Shown here: positions 1 to 12,900 of the stretch, one piece after another | Layout: every line of letters starts with the position of its first letter | Position numbering within the stretch: position 1 is the first letter of the stretch | Origin: Pseudorasbora parva | Taxonomy: Eukaryota; Chordata; Actinopteri; Cypriniformes; Gobionidae | Length of the DNA stretch: 64,000 nucleotides | Direction: 5' to 3' | Assembly: GCF_024679245.1 (NCBI RefSeq) | Contig: NC_090184.1 | Coordinates: 18,137,644 to 18,201,643, forward strand | The notes under the pieces: generated by a model | What the model saw: only the letters and a program-made list of their open reading frames with translations | Told to the model about the DNA's origin: nothing | The model's database searches: none | Position numbers and translations under genes: made by a program

Positions 1-703
1 TTTTAGCGATAAATAGGTCTTAAGCAATACATCATTTGATTATAGCTGAGTATTATTGTCACATAATCTGAAAACCTGCTAATAAGGCTAGGTTCGGGCT
101 GCTTTATTAATGCTGCCCTTCAGGTGCAACTGGGAAACTCGTACATAGCAGCCTAAACAAACACATTTATTATATTGTGAACAATAAACAACGTAGATTT
201 TTAATTAACTTAATATTTTAATTTAATTTATATTTCTCTTTATATATTTCACGTTTTATTATTTTGTAGGTAATTCATTTGTCTTTATTTATTTTGTTTC
301 AACATTACCTATTCCACTGCTATTTGAAGAGGCTTGATAAAGGTTAAAAAGCGCCATGTCTATAATGTATATGTTTTATACATCATACCTTTAAAATTAT
401 TTAAATAAAGCATGTAAAATTAAAATATAGAATATAACTTTTCACTACAGACTTGCTGATATAAATATATAGATTTTAGATATGATATTCATATTAAAAG
501 ATTTATGCAATGATTTAAACGAGCATGCCTCTTCCAACATTACGAAATGTCGGGAAATAAGTGTCTGTTTGCAGCATGCAGTGGCACAGGTGTTGACTTT
601 AAAATATCTGGGTCATCCTACACCTATCGACATGTTTGTCCACTTCTTTCTTTCACTGCACTATGTTCTTTATTCTGTCTGTCTCTCTTTTCCTCTGTAA
701 TAG
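1..703. other. AT-rich upstream region of fahd2a
   Basis: No coding signal or recognised repeat is seen in this stretch. It should hold the fahd2a promoter and any 5' UTR exon. No TATA box or CpG-rich segment stands out, and the short open frames here have no family features. Confidence 0.4.
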
Positions 704-966
704 ATGAGATTTCTGGGTATCTCTCAGCTCAGTTTGAGAAGACTCAATGCCGTATTCTCTGCAGGCACCGTCAGAGGCACCGCAAGCTCAGCCGCTATGA
801 GACTAGTCCAGTTCTGCCACAGAGGCGGCGAGGGGAGCGTCAGAGTCGGGGTGGAGCAGGCAGAAGGTCAGGGGGTCATTGATCTTAAAGCTTTCGACCC
901 CTCCATGCCTTCCACTATGAGAGATTTTCTAGAAATGGGACAAAAGGGAATGGACTGTGCTAAGAG
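704..966 (+). CDS. fahd2a: fahd2a coding exon 1
   Basis: This exon runs from the ATG to the donor AG|GTATAA and ends in phase 2. It encodes the presequence, then MRLVQF and the [20 protein letters not shown] segment typical of the FAHD2 N-terminus (FDP, PSTM). Confidence 0.9.
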
Positions 967-3900
967 GTATAAACCACAGAAACCCAGGAAAGAGAGCACA
1001 TACTTTAAAGTCATCTGCCACATAATAGAACATCAATTTTTTCTGGATCTATACATTTTTTTAAAAAAATATTAAAAATGCAGTTTATGTATACACTATA
1101 TTGTAGGGGTGTAACGATTCGTTTTAACAACTGTTCGATTTGACTGAAATAAATCAGTCACACTGATTAAAATTTTTGGCTAAAAAGTTACTGAATCGAT
1201 TTCAAGTCACTCAATTGTTTCGGATCATATTGTTCTAAATGAACCAATATCGTCCTTAAATCGTATCGACAACCTCAAATCGTGATACGAATCGAATCGT
1301 TGTTAAAACAAATCGCTACACCCCTACTATATTGGCAAAAGTTTGAGACACTCCTTCGAATCATTGAATTCAGGGGTTCCAATCACTTCCATGGCCAAAG
1401 GTGTATTAAAGGTCCCGTTCTTCGCGATCCCATCTTTCAAACTTTTGTTAGTGTGAAATATTGCTGTTAGAGCATAAATAATACCTGTAAAATTATAACG
1501 CTCAAAGTTCAATGCCAAGCGAGATATTTTATTTAACAGAAGTTCCCTTTCAAAGCCTACAGCGAACGGCCGGTTTGGACTACAGCCCTGCACTTCCTTC
1601 AGGAATGATGTCACTAGAACTGTTTGTTGACTAACCCTCCGCCCACAAGTACACGCAAAATAGGGGGTGTGGTGTTGTTGCTCTCCCACGTGGAGAAGAG
1701 CGCACATTCAGTGCTTGCATCTCTGTGTTATGGTAAGAGGCGGGACCTTTCCGGGCAAAGTGCACTAAGCTGCTGTCCAATCACAACACGGGAAGCGCTG
1801 GCCCAATCAGAACTCGTTACGTATTTCTGAAGGAGGGACTTCATAAACAAGGAAATCATCAGGCCGTTTTTAGGACAGAGTAAACAGCGCTATACAGATA
1901 AGTAAATTGTGTGAAAAATACTGTTTTTTTTTTTTTACACGCGAAACATGAACTCATGTTATATTGCACACTGTAAACATAATCAAAGCTTCGAAAACAC
2001 GCGAAGAACGGGATCTTTAAATCAAGCACCTATGCATGTAGATGCTTCTACAAACATGAGAGAATGGGTTGCTCTCGGGTATAGATAATAGGTTGCCACT
2101 GTGCAATAAGTCAATTCATGATATTTTTTCACTTCTAAATATTCCACAGGCAACTGTTTAAAAAGTAAATTAAAAAATCACAGAGCAGGGTCAGCGCATG
2201 CTGAGGTGCACAGTGCAGAAGTCTGCAACTTTCTGCAGAGTAGATAGCTACAGTCCTTAGTGTGGCCTTCAGATTAGCTCAAGAACTGTGCGTACAGAGC
2301 TTCGTGGAATGGGAACTTTCAAGGCCCAGAAAAGTATTAAAAATATCATTAAAAAAGGCCATGTGACTCCGGTGGTTTAACCATAATGTAATGAAGTGTT
2401 GAGAATACTTTTTGTGTGCAAAGTGTGTGTATGATAAACATCCAGCCTGCATTTATTTTAACAACAATACAGAAAAAAGTGAAATATTTTTACAATTTAA
2501 GTTTTCTTTTTTAATATACTTTGAAATATTATTTATTTCTGTATAAAGCAAATGCAAAGCTGAATTTCCATTAGCCATTACTCCAGTCTTCACTGTCACA
2601 TGATCCTTCAGAAATCATTCTAATATGCTGATTTATTATCACTGTTGGAAACAGTTGTGCTGCTTAAAGGTGCAGTGTGTGATTTTTAGGGGCGAGGTTG
2701 TGAATTGCAGAAGCTACGGTGGCTGACACAGGACAGAGATGTTGTTGTCTGAGACAACAGAGAGAAGCTAGTGTTCTGTAGAGACGTTTGTCCGTTTATG
2801 GCTACTGTAGAAACATGGCGGGGCAAAATGGCGACTTCACTGTAAGGGGACCCTCGGTGTATGTAGATAGAAATGGCTCATTCTACGGTAATAAAAACAT
2901 ATCGGTTTATTATGTAAGGTATTTATACTCCACTGAAAACATAGCTATGTATATTATATTGCAATTCTGTCAATAGATCTTCACAAATATTACACAATGC
3001 ACCTTTAATGTTTTTTATAACCTGATACTTTTTTCAGGATTCTTTGATGAATAAAAAGGAAAAAGGAAGAACAACATTTATTTAAAATAGAAATATTGTG
3101 TAACAATATACACTACCTTTCAAAAGTTTGAAAGCAATTCATATTTTATTCAGCAAGATTGTGTAAAATGAATAAAGTGATAGTTAAGATTATATTGTAA
3201 TTTGTTAGAAAATATTCTTTTTAACTTTAACTTTTTATTCATCAATGAATCCTGGAAAAGTATTAAAAGTATATACAGGTTCCCAAAAGAATATTAAGCA
3301 GCACAACTGTTTCAAACATTGATAATAATCATCATATTAAAATGATTTCTGAAGGATCATGTGACACTGAAGACAGGAGTAATGATAGAGTAATTGTTTT
3401 TACTGTATTGTTGATCAAATAAATGCAGCCTTGATGAGCATAAGAGAATTATTTCAAAAACATAAAAAAATGTTTTCAAACAATACGTATTAACTTACTG
3501 ATAAATATAAAAATATAATTAATCAAGTACAATTCAGGACAGGTAGTACGTCAAGTGGTGCAACCACAAAAACTTGATAAATGTATCAATTAATACATAT
3601 TCAAGATATTTGTAAAAAGAAATGACTTTTGACATTTAGAAAATATTCAAAAAATATAATTTGGTATGTTGGTTAAAAGTATAGTAATACAAATTCAATT
3701 TATATTGAAACTATGAATAGTAAGAACATAAGAAATTATTTATGGATTGTCATTCAGAATGCATAAGTATCAATTTTTGCAACACATCTTTTGCCAGCTT
3801 CTTGTGGTCTCCTAGCTGTGTTTATGAAGTCATACAGACATTTTTAACATGATTTGTTAATTATTTAGGCATTCAAGTGTTGATCTCAAATATATATTAT

Positions 3901-6900
3901 GTGTAAAGCGTTATTGGAAACATATTACTGTCTTTCTCTCAGGGCTTTGTCCAGCGGTCAGCATGTGGTGCCGCGGTCAGATATCAGGCTGCTCTCCCCT
4001 GTGACCTGCCCAGAGAAGGTGGTGTGTGTTGGTATGAATTATAAGGACCACTGCCTTGAGCAAAACGCCCCGATTCCTAAAGAGCCCATCATATTCAACA
4101 AGTTCCCCTCCACCATCACTGGCCCTTACGATGACATCATTCTACCAGAGGAGAGTCAGGTGAGCTCTGGATCTTAATACAGTTACAAACAGACAGTTGG
4201 TGTTACTTTAACCCAGAAATCATACTCGATACTATAGAATAACTACTCCATAAGAATGACTCTCTGTAATGTCAGTACATGTAGGTTTTCGTTTGTTTTG
4301 TCTTCAAAATCTTATTTTATTCAAAAGTGAATACTAGTTTTTTCACACTGAGGTGCGAGCTCGAAATCCTTAGTTTCACATTATGGTGGCTCATTTACAG
4401 GAAGTGGACTGGGAGGTGGAACTTGCCTTTGTGATTGGACGAAAAGGGAAGCATATTAAGGTAGAAAAAGAGTCTCCATGTGTTGGCGTGTATCTTAAAG
4501 TGAATCTGTTCTGTCGATTGATTGATCCGATTTACTATAGTAAATCTATTCAGGCATCATTTCAGCAGCTCTAGTGGGACACAATCTCATTTAAGCATGG
4601 GAGTGAGATGAATTAATAGGCTCAATAGTTTATTTTTTGACAAATGCTAAATGTCAGCAGTCAAATATGCAATATAACGCATTTAACCCAATAAAATCTA
4701 CTATATCATATTTTATATTTAATTCGATTTTTTAAAATAAAATAAACATAAGAATGAATTTTATATTGTTAGTAAAATTTCAAGACAAACACTTACTGGA
4801 CTGAAGCAACTTCATTACATACATTTTTATAAGAAAAAACATGTTAAAATGTGAATATTAAATACTGTACATCAGGCTTTTGAGGAATGCTTATTTGTAC
4901 ATCTCTTAATCATCAATGTATTGCACTGCATGACGGTTTTTCCCCCCACAATAAAAATGACAGAGGCTTAATGCTTAAGACTAAGCATTTAAATGTCATC
5001 TTAAAGGGTTAGTTCACTCAAAAATCGAATTTCTGTCATTAATTCCTCACCCTCATATCATTCTCATAAACCTTCATTTAACTTCATGAGACAAATTAGA
5101 ATATTTTGGATGAAATCGGAGAGCTTTCTGACCCCTTCCTAGACTGCAACTTCATAACCAATTTCAAGGATCAGAAAGGAAGTAAAGACATTGTTAAAAT
5201 AGTCCATGTGACTCCAGTGGGTCAATGTTCATTTTACGAGGTGACGAGAATACATTTTGTGCGCAAAAAACAAACAAAAATAACTTCATTCAATGATTTC
5301 TAATTTTCCCTGTCAGTCTTCAACGCTGTTCACATAGTAAACACAGCGTAACGCTTCCGGGTTGTACGTCAGAACGCCGGCTCATTATTGGCTAGCTCTT
5401 GCATCAGCATCACACGCATGGGTCGTGGTGCTCACGTTTTGCTCACTTTGGTCCTCTGTATAAAAATCAGAGATTTTTAGTTTTTTTTGAGTATGAGCTT
5501 CATATTTTCCTTTATTATAGCCTGATTTAAAACAAACAGAAACTTTTTTTATTTTATTTCATATAGTACTAAAGTATAATTCAGCCTCTTAGCAGCATGA
5601 CAAGCTTATGCCATTTCAACAAATGAATGTCCTGACCTAATTTATGTCAAATACATGTGTCTGCCTCAGGAAGAGGAGGCCCTTTCCTATGTTGCAGGTT
5701 TCACTGTAGCGAATGATGTGAGTGCTCGTGATTGGCAGATGAAGCGCAATGGAAAGCAGTGGCTGCTGGGAAAAACATTTGACACGTTTTGTCCACTCGG
5801 TCCTGCGCTGGTTACCACTGAATCACTAAAAGGTACTTAAATATATGAAAATGTGAAAACAGTAGCCTAGGACACACTTCATTTTTGAGAGTTAAAGCTG
5901 CTGTCCGTTTTTCCAAACCATTTTTTTTGTCTTACCCTGAATCATTATGGCACATTTATAATAAGTGATTATACTGGGACTATTTCAGAGCGGTCTGGTA
6001 GGAACCGCTGCGGAGGAGCACAGCCCGTGTGAATCGCCATAGATGTAAACAGAGAGAAGTAGCTCCGGCTGCATTGTTTTTCCAATAAACGCATGCAGTT
6101 CTGTTTATTAACTGCTAGAGTGCAACAAGGAATAGACTGCAGCTTTAATACTAGTAAAATTATTTCTGGTCTTAAATCAATTTAATCCAAACAGATGTGC
6201 ATAACCTGGGTATCCGCTGCCTGGTGAATGGAGCCGCGGTTCAGGACAGTAACACCAATCAGTTGATCTTTCACACCGAGAAGCTGGTGGCTTGGGTCTC
6301 ACAGTAAGAAAACTCACTCTGGTTTTAAATGTTTGATATAATATGTATTATTAAAGTCATTATGCTCTTCAAGGCTGCATTTATTTAATCAAAATACAGT
6401 AGAAACGGTAATATTGTGAAATATTGTAATTAAAATAATATAATTTATTCCTGTGATGGTAAAGCAGCCATTACTCCCGTCTTAAGTGTCACATGGTCCT
6501 TCAGAAATTATTTTAAAATGCTGATTTGGTGCTAAAGAAACATTTATTATCAATGTTGAAAACACCATTTTTGTTTTCAGGATTCTTTGATGAATATAAT
6601 GTTTAAAGATAAGCATTTATTTGAAATAGAAAACGTTCATAACATTATTAATGCCACTTTTGATCAATTTAATGCTGAATAAAAGTAATAATTAAAAACA
6701 AAACTTCACTGAACCAAAAATTTGAAAGGTAGTGAATATATAATTTATTGTGTAATATGCATACGTTTATGCTATTCTGGTCTAAAAAAGATTATTATTT
6801 TATTAACGTACTTCAGTAGTCCTGGAAATATTATTTAATATGTACTACATTATTATTTAATATTAAATTATGAATATCCGCCATAAAAAAGAAAACAATT

Positions 6901-9762
6901 CTACAGGTTGCAACTTTTAAGTTATTAATTTGACTGACTCGATTTATCATCAGTGTTGGGATTTACACTTTACTGTAATTCCACTACTGTAATGCGCATG
7001 TAACGAAATATATTTTTGTAGTCAAGTAACACAATTACAATTACTGAAATTAAAATGAGTTTGTTACTCGCGTTACTCTCTTTTGTGAAAAATGAATGCT
7101 TGCAGGCCCAAGTCCAACTGAAGCCCGTTGGGTTTAAAAAAAAAAAATTATCCTCCCTATTGTTGCAGCCAATAAAATATTTGTTTTGCTTTTCATGTCA
7201 AGGTAGTTATATTTTCTTTAGTTTCTTTATTAAGTTAATTTATAAACATGTTTGGAGCATTTTTCTGTTTGTTAAATTCAAGTTTTTATTTTGTCTAAAG
7301 TGACGAAACAAGTGGCCAGTGGCTGACATCGAATTATTACAACGTTTTAGTTCAAATGGGGTAAAAGGGTAAAATACTAATTTTCTTGCCCAAAACTGTT
7401 TATCATTGTTTTTTCCCCTGCAGGTTTGTGACACTTTGTCCAGGCGATGTGTTCTTGACTGGAACGCCTCCCGGTGTGGGTGTGTTCAGAAATCCACCTG
7501 TGTTTTTAAAGGTGAGGAAAATCAATGTATGTTTCAACATTGCTTAGTTATCATCACAACCCACAATCACTGCACCTGGCAGGCTGTTAACACCCGTTCA
7601 GAGCCTTTCCTGAAAACCTTTGTTTTGCTGCACAGATAAAGTCGGATTTCAAAACCTCCGATTCTCTTCTGTTCAAATGGTCAGTGTGACTGACGCTGAC
7701 ACAATGAGAACAGCTGAAATGCAGAACAACACAAGAGCTGGAAGGGCCTTGTTGACATTGTCGCAATGCCGTTTATCACACAACCAAGTTTAAAATAAGG
7801 AGAGGCACATTTAACAGGCCCTGGCTTCAGTGTTTAAGCTCTCTAATTGGCATTGATGGGACTGACACCAGTTTAAGCTGATTTACAAAGAGAATCGCAA
7901 GGGCTGAACAAAATGCTGCAAAGATGCAATTACTGACTTTTTGTTCTGCAGCTACTTCAGCTGTTCTTTCAGGTTTTCCTAATTGTATCACACACTTTAT
8001 TAAGAATACTTCATATTATCTAATCACATTTTCTAGGTGTAGACAATTAAGTGAAACTACAAATAAGAAAACACAATCAGCTGAAAACACACAAAAGCAT
8101 TTTTTTCCCATTCTTAATATGTAACATCAGGAAAAAATGCCAGCAATTATGCAAACTAATTGTAATTTGTTAACATTAACTAAAAGTAATACATTCTTAA
8201 GTATTATTTATTATAATGTTAAAGGTATACAATGTACATTTCGGCCCTCTAGCGGGTACAATAACAAAACTGCATCCATTTTGAGAAAGAACATTGTTTT
8301 GGTTGTGCTTTACTAATTAATAGACATTGTACTTAAGCAACCATAATAATAAAATGACTCTTCACGATAGATACTATTTTATAATTAACTACATATATAG
8401 AGCTACATAATGGTGATTGAACTCACCTGTTGAGTAATAAAAACGTCATCTCTGCGCAGCTTTTACAACAAATCTCTCGGCTCGTTCAGATCACTTTAGT
8501 TCTCAGCTTCTCACTGTCTCAAACGAATGTTGATTGTTGTTTTATTACGAGCTGTGACTCTTTTTCTGTTTGGTGATCTTCCCCAGATGTTCGATATTTA
8601 ATGTTTTCCATATCAACCTTTCTTGCTTGTTGTAACATTAACCTATACTCCCACATACACGCATAAATATAGCCGGAGCAACTTTAGTCTATTTGCGGAT
8701 AAAACGAGACACGAGGACGAGTAAAGTGTATGGAATTTCGTGCAAAAACCATCCCATTCTGTTTAAAATATAAACGCTTATAACTGGCTTCCCATGGTGA
8801 GTTGGGGTAAGACAAAAACACATTTTGGAAGAAGGATTGATAGTCTATTTCAAGCTCCATGCAACCGACAACAAGAGTGACCTGTGTAAGGTCAACGGAA
8901 GCACACAGTGAATTACATTTTCCTGCAAAATTCGTCCAGACAGCTCTAAAATATAAATAATTGTTATAGGTTTATCAGTGTGTATTTGGGTAGAAACATG
9001 ATTGACTGATTGAAGATGGACTTTTCTTTGCGCCGTTTCATTAATATTATAATTTTTTTTAAATAAAAGTTGCACAAGTAGCCTATAGCTTTAATAGGAA
9101 TTGCAGCAAAACATCAAACCTTCAGAACAGCAGCCACTGCAGCTCTTTGTTCAAAAATCAACCTGAATAAAAAAAAAGTTTCATTCATACAAACTCTGTT
9201 CATTAAGAGTGCAGCATGCCGTGCCCAAGAGAGAAGCAGCTGCCGCATGTCACATCACGTCATTTACACCAATTTAGTTTGTTAAGAAAATAACCAACAT
9301 TAATCCTGTGTGATTAGAATGCAATTTACACAACAGAAAAGTGTTAGTTCCTTTAGAAAACTGTTGCATTTGACTCATGAGTGGCTTAAAAATGTACCAT
9401 GACATTTAAATTTGATCTAGTCCACTGGGGTTTACAAGAAAACACACCCCACTGGGTAAAAGCACACCATTAGATTGTGAGATGCCGTTAACAGAAACTC
9501 TACTTTAATTTTAAAAATATATATATATATATTTTAATATATAACATGTATATTTAATCTGTGTCCCAGTAGATGTAATTGGTATTTCTAAAATAAAAAA
9601 GCAGCCAATTTCCTATGAATTAGTTCTCAATTGATATTACTGTTGTATTTATTGAAGGTCAGTATATTGTAATGAAGTCATTTTAATGATCTGTTTCAGA
9701 GGGGAGATGTTGTGGAGTGTCAGATTGATGAGATTGGATCGATACGGAACGCAGTCGTGTAA
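704..9762 (+). CDS. fahd2a: fahd2a gene, seven coding exons (FAH domain-containing protein 2)
   Basis: Coding exons are 704-966, 3943-4159, 4401-4460, 5670-5832, 6195-6303, 7424-7511 and 9700-9762. All introns are GT-AG and phase is kept, giving 963 nt and 320 residues, close to the 314 of human FAHD2A. Residues 1-32 are Arg/Ser-rich with no acidic residues, as in a mitochondrial presequence. VGMNYKDH lies at 117-124. The Mg-binding Glu-x-Glu is Glu165/Glu167 in [10 protein letters not shown], and the partner Asp196 is in [20 protein letters not shown] lies at 214-225 and LTGTPPGVG at 282-290. FAH-fold enzymes cleave or decarboxylate acylpyruvates and oxaloacetate, but the substrate of FAHD2 itself is not settled. 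The ATG follows directly after a possible acceptor (ctgtaatag), so an upstream non-coding exon is possible. A second in-frame Met at residue 32 (MRLVQF) matches a conserved point of the family but would remove the presequence. The alternative FAHD1 is less likely, because length and motif spacing fit FAHD2. Confidence 0.95.
1104..1326. mobile_element. hAT-like MITE in fahd2a intron 1
   Basis: The element starts TAGGGGTGTAACGATTCG and ends with the inverted form (CAAATCGCTACACCCCTA). It is flanked by a perfect 8-bp duplication, CTATATTG (1096-1103 and 1327-1334). Its 223 bp hold no transposase. The 8-bp duplication and TA(G)GGG..CCCTA ends indicate the hAT superfamily. Confidence 0.85.
1530..1860. 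repeat. unclassified GC-richer intronic segment, likely repeat
   Basis: This segment of fahd2a intron 1 is clearly richer in G+C than its surroundings. It includes CCAATCA boxes, but no intact coding frame. I see no clean ends, so the assignment as an old dispersed repeat is inference. Confidence 0.35.
2448..3125. repeat. Angel-like MITE split by a later TTAA element
   Basis: Text such as ccttcagaaatcattctaat, cattactccagtcttcac and the end cactacctttcaaaagtttg is shared with copies near 6350, 46650 and 49000. It fits the Angel-type inverted-repeat elements of teleosts. The copy is interrupted at 2664-3008. A reverse-oriented partial copy follows at about 3230-3480. Confidence 0.6.
2664..3008. 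mobile_element. TTAA-flanked non-autonomous DNA transposon
   Basis: It runs from TTAA|AGGTGCAGTGTGTG to CACAATGCACCT|TTAA. The termini are inverted repeats of about 17 bp and the target is TTAA, as for Kolobok or piggyBac elements. It sits inside an Angel-like repeat and so is younger. It has no transposase. Confidence 0.75.
3943..4159 (+). CDS. fahd2a: fahd2a coding exon 2
   Basis: The acceptor is ctctcag and the donor CAG|GTGAGC. The exon completes codon 88 and ends in phase 0. It contains [16 protein letters not shown] and [20 protein letters not shown], the first conserved block of the FAH fold. Confidence 0.95.
4401..4460 (+). CDS. fahd2a: fahd2a coding exon 3 (metal-binding Glu pair)
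   Basis: This is a 60-nt exon, phase 0 on both sides, between tttacag and AAG|GTAGAA. It encodes [20 protein letters not shown], which carries the Glu-x-Glu that binds the divalent metal in FAH-family enzymes. Confidence 0.95.
5003..5460. repeat. TTAGTTCACCC-type repeat, one end
   Basis: It begins GGGTTAGTTCACTCAAAAAT and continues with text related to 33562-34620. The other end is missing, so this is a truncated copy in fahd2a intron 3. Confidence 0.55.
5670..5832 (+). CDS. fahd2a: fahd2a coding exon 4
   Basis: The acceptor is tgcctcag and the donor AAAG|GTACTT, and the exon ends in phase 1. It encodes [16 protein letters not shown] with the third metal ligand (Asp196), and [15 protein letters not shown]. 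Confidence 0.95.
5893..6148. repeat. CTGCAGTCC/GGACAGCAGC repeat, intron 4 copy
   Basis: This is the inverted-orientation relative of 22583-22885. Shared text includes gcggaggagcacagcc, gtagctccggctgca and ccctgaatcattatggcac. The ends (AGCTGCTGTCC and GACTGCAGCTTT) are roughly inverted, suggesting a MITE or SINE-like family. Confidence 0.55.
6195..6303 (+). CDS. fahd2a: fahd2a coding exon 5
   Basis: The acceptor is aaacag and the donor CA|GTAAGA, and the exon ends in phase 2. It encodes [20 protein letters not shown] and then [13 protein letters not shown]. The NGxxVQxSNTxxL pattern is standard for the family. Confidence 0.93.
6345..6735. repeat. Angel-like MITE in fahd2a intron 5
   Basis: It contains ggctgcatttatttaatcaa, gtgtcacatggtccttcaga and a terminal tttgaaaggtagtgaat. 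These match the family described at 2448-3125. Confidence 0.55.
7424..7511 (+). CDS. fahd2a: fahd2a coding exon 6
   Basis: The acceptor is ccctgcag and the donor AAG|GTGAGG, and the exon ends in phase 0. It encodes [20 protein letters not shown], which includes the nearly invariant LTGTPxGVG loop. Confidence 0.95.
8200..8860. other. fahd2a intron 6, partly repeat-like
   Basis: There are no exons. The segment 8780-8830 (gtgagttggggtaagacaaa) resembles the 5893/22583 repeat family. The remainder, and 7512-8200 and 8860-9699, show no recognisable feature apart from a short (AT)n run near 9515-9540. Confidence 0.35.
9700..9762 (+). CDS. fahd2a: fahd2a coding exon 7 and stop
   Basis: After the acceptor ctgtttcag the exon encodes [20 protein letters not shown] and ends at TAA (9760-9762). 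GDxVxCxIxxxGxIxN is the closing block of FAHD proteins. The preceding intron is about 2.2 kb and carries repeats. Confidence 0.93.
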   Translation, partial: RGDVVECQIDEIGSIRNAVV

Positions 9763-9857
9763 CAGGAAGATCTTCTACATAGATACAAAGTGCCAATAGG
9801 GAATCTAATTATTTCATATTGTGGTCATAAAACAATGGACTTTTTTTAGCGGAGGTA

Positions 9858-9903
9858 AATAAAAAATTATAAACATTACGCTCTGGGCCACTTCTTAAAT
9901 AAA
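9858..9903 (+). terminator. candidate fahd2a polyadenylation signals
   Basis: Two AATAAA hexamers, at 9858-9863 and 9898-9903, lie 96 and 136 nt downstream of the fahd2a stop codon. No transcript evidence is available, so which one is used is unknown. Confidence 0.5.
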
Positions 9904-12900
9904 AACATTTTTATAATGCAGCGTTTTTTTTCTAATCTGCACCGAATCTGGCACAAAAGTATTTTTCATAAAGGATCGAATTCCATGTGAATGTCAAGCT
10001 GGGGTCTTCATGCACAGGATACAGAATGCACGTAGTTTCCAGTAGAGGGCATTACTGACCCACGTATGTTGGCTTTCTTCATTTCTTGTCCATTTATTCT
10101 CAGCTTGGGATAAATAGGCTTGGTTCTCAGAAACAGTGTTGAATTATACAGTCATTCAGACTAAGATGCCAACTAAATATGCAGGATTCTAATGGAAAAC
10201 CTTTAAAACTGTGATTCTAAAATTAATAAAATACAAAAATAAATCAAAACCAAGTCTTTAGTGATTTTTTTGTGTGGCTATGTTGCTAGTAATGGTCTGC
10301 TCTAAAATATTTGAGCAACTTGGAAATATTTCTTTGCTTGCTAAATACTAGTGATAATTGATTCATGAACAAACCTTTTAAGCTGGTAACCTGTCGAGGC
10401 GGTTCACAGAATCAAACTGAATAGTATAATGGTTCTGGTTATTTAAAAACGCAAGATGTACATCCAAAATAGCAGGCATGATCTTTGTGCAGCACAGAAT
10501 GAGCCAATGAACATGTCCAGATATGGGTTATTGAACCAAAGGACTTGTTTCGAAAATGAACAAATCGAAAAGTTAGACTGAAAAAGAACTGAAAGAGCTG
10601 GTTTTCCTAGAGTCATCCTCTGAAAACATTGCAAGTTAGATCCGGCTCATTTGGACATGACTGAAAAGCTGACTTTCAACTCTGCCTGTAGGGTTGATTC
10701 AATGATTTTTAACCGTTTTTTTGGTTCAATAACCCATCTGGACATGCTTAATGGCTCATTAGGTGCTGCACAAGGAGCATGCATGCTACCAAAGACTAAA
10801 GATACTGTATACAAAGACTGTGCACTCCGATTACTTATAAATGGGACAATTCAGCTGCTGTTAGAAGCTCCGGTTTGCACACTGAGTAGGTACTAAATTT
10901 CATGTGGCCTAATGGGATAGTAAAGTCCAATCGAATGGACACTTCAGAATCTTACTGGAATATCATCTGGGGACTTTTTGCCTACTATTTTTAGAATACA
11001 ATGCATTCTGACATACTATTCTGTTGGCGTACTGTTTTTTGCATGCTATAGGTGACCTGTGATGGGCTAAGTACGAGCTAAAGGTGAAAGGCATGAAAAT
11101 TTTCATTTTTGGTCAAATTTAAAGTTTAAAAAAAAAAGCCCTCGTCTATAGACCCAAATGCTGCAAATAGCATTTACACATCTAAAATGATCTCTCTTTG
11201 TACGTTTTCGGAGAGGAGTACCTTTCCTTTGGCCACGAAAACTGCTGTTTTGCTCTGCTCGCTTCCTCTCCGCACAACTTTGGTATTTTTGTATATTGTT
11301 GTAAAGTGTAGCATTCAAACCTTTTCTCGATTGCATGAGTCTGAACCAATGAAATGTGATTTTCAAACTCATGCTGATGTAAACAAAACGACCTTACTGG
11401 CGCTGACCGATCCGAAGCGCACGCACAAAGGTGACTCTTAAACCGCGCAATCTCGATACACATACACACGTTTTTTTTGGGGTGAAATGTGGGGACATTC
11501 CATAGGCCTAATGGTTTTCATACGGTACAAACCATATTTTCTATCCTCCTATACTGCCCCTGCCTATCATAGAAAATATTCTGCATTTTTTACTTTCTCA
11601 ATTTATAAGCCTTTTGAAAAATGGGGCAAATGGGTAAATGTCCTCATATTTCGCCCTCTTCTTGTAATACTTGTGTCATACCCATGTCATTATACACATT
11701 TGTGTCCTGATAATTCACAAAAACAAGCACGCACACGCACGCACACACACAATTGCAGTATTTGGTCTTGGTGAGTATTCACTCAAACATTATCTATTAT
11801 GTCTAAAATAAATGGTTCACTTTTGGGAAAAACATCTGACGTGTAACTGTGTGTGGTACAGTAGGTCTTCATATATAGGCTGTCTGTGACATTAATATAT
11901 ATATATATACACTTAGTGTGTGTCAAATTTGGGTTATTACCAGGGATTGTAAGGTATAATGTTATACAGGTTTTTTTTTTTTTTTACCTTCAGAAAACTA
12001 ACTTTATTTTTTCTAAACTGACTTTGCTGACTATTGATTTCAAACAGGTATAACTGTCATTTTTGTCTGATTCCAACAAATCATAACATCACTGACATTG
12101 AAAACTCATTATTGAAGATTTGCTTATTACAACTCATTTTGCAAGGGTCACAGTAGGGAAGTATTGGATTTAGGACGCAGCGCGAGACTTGCACTTAGGA
12201 CAGCACATGCACATTTGCTGGTCTAGTCTGAAAAATGTTTTTTTTGTAATGCTATTTGAGCATAAGAAACCACATTTATGGAGCAGCTAATGTCAGATTT
12301 TGTTGCTGATTTCAAATGTTATTTAAAAGCAGTTTTTGAGATTTAAGGATTCCCCCATTCAAATAGATGGGACTTTTTTGTTTTGGATGCCCGAAAAAGC
12401 TGCTCGGAGGCGTTTGCAAATATGGCCACCAACAGACTATTCTTGAAAGGTACTGTGGTGCACCTTCGGAACTAAAGTTTGACCGGCTCTAATGGTTACC
12501 AGCTTAAAATAATGATTTGTTCAAGAATCAAATATTATTAATAAATATAGTTTAAATACAGACATCACAAACTCCTGGACAGAAGGAGTGGGAAGACTAA
12601 ACCTAATAACAAATTGAATCCAATTTAAAATACATTTTTGCCATGATAATGTGCAGGTAGCGACAGCTCTTTTCTACCTTGTGACATACATGAGTGTAAC
12701 AGATTATCAAAAAACAAAAAAACAGTAGGGCGGTGACATGGATCAGTTCATCAATTCATCAGTTATTCTTTTGCTTTTTGAGTTTTCAGTCGACTGTAAG
12801 TAAGCAGAATTACAGATTAGAAGAAGTCCTCATACAGAGAGAAGTCTGTCATTTTTAGACAAGAAAAAAAAAAAACACATGGTTAATCATTCAGAATAAG

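Noticed and set aside
7055..7303. An 82-residue + strand frame in fahd2a intron 6
   Set aside because: It is Phe/Lys-rich AT translation with no family features, inside an intron of a complete gene.
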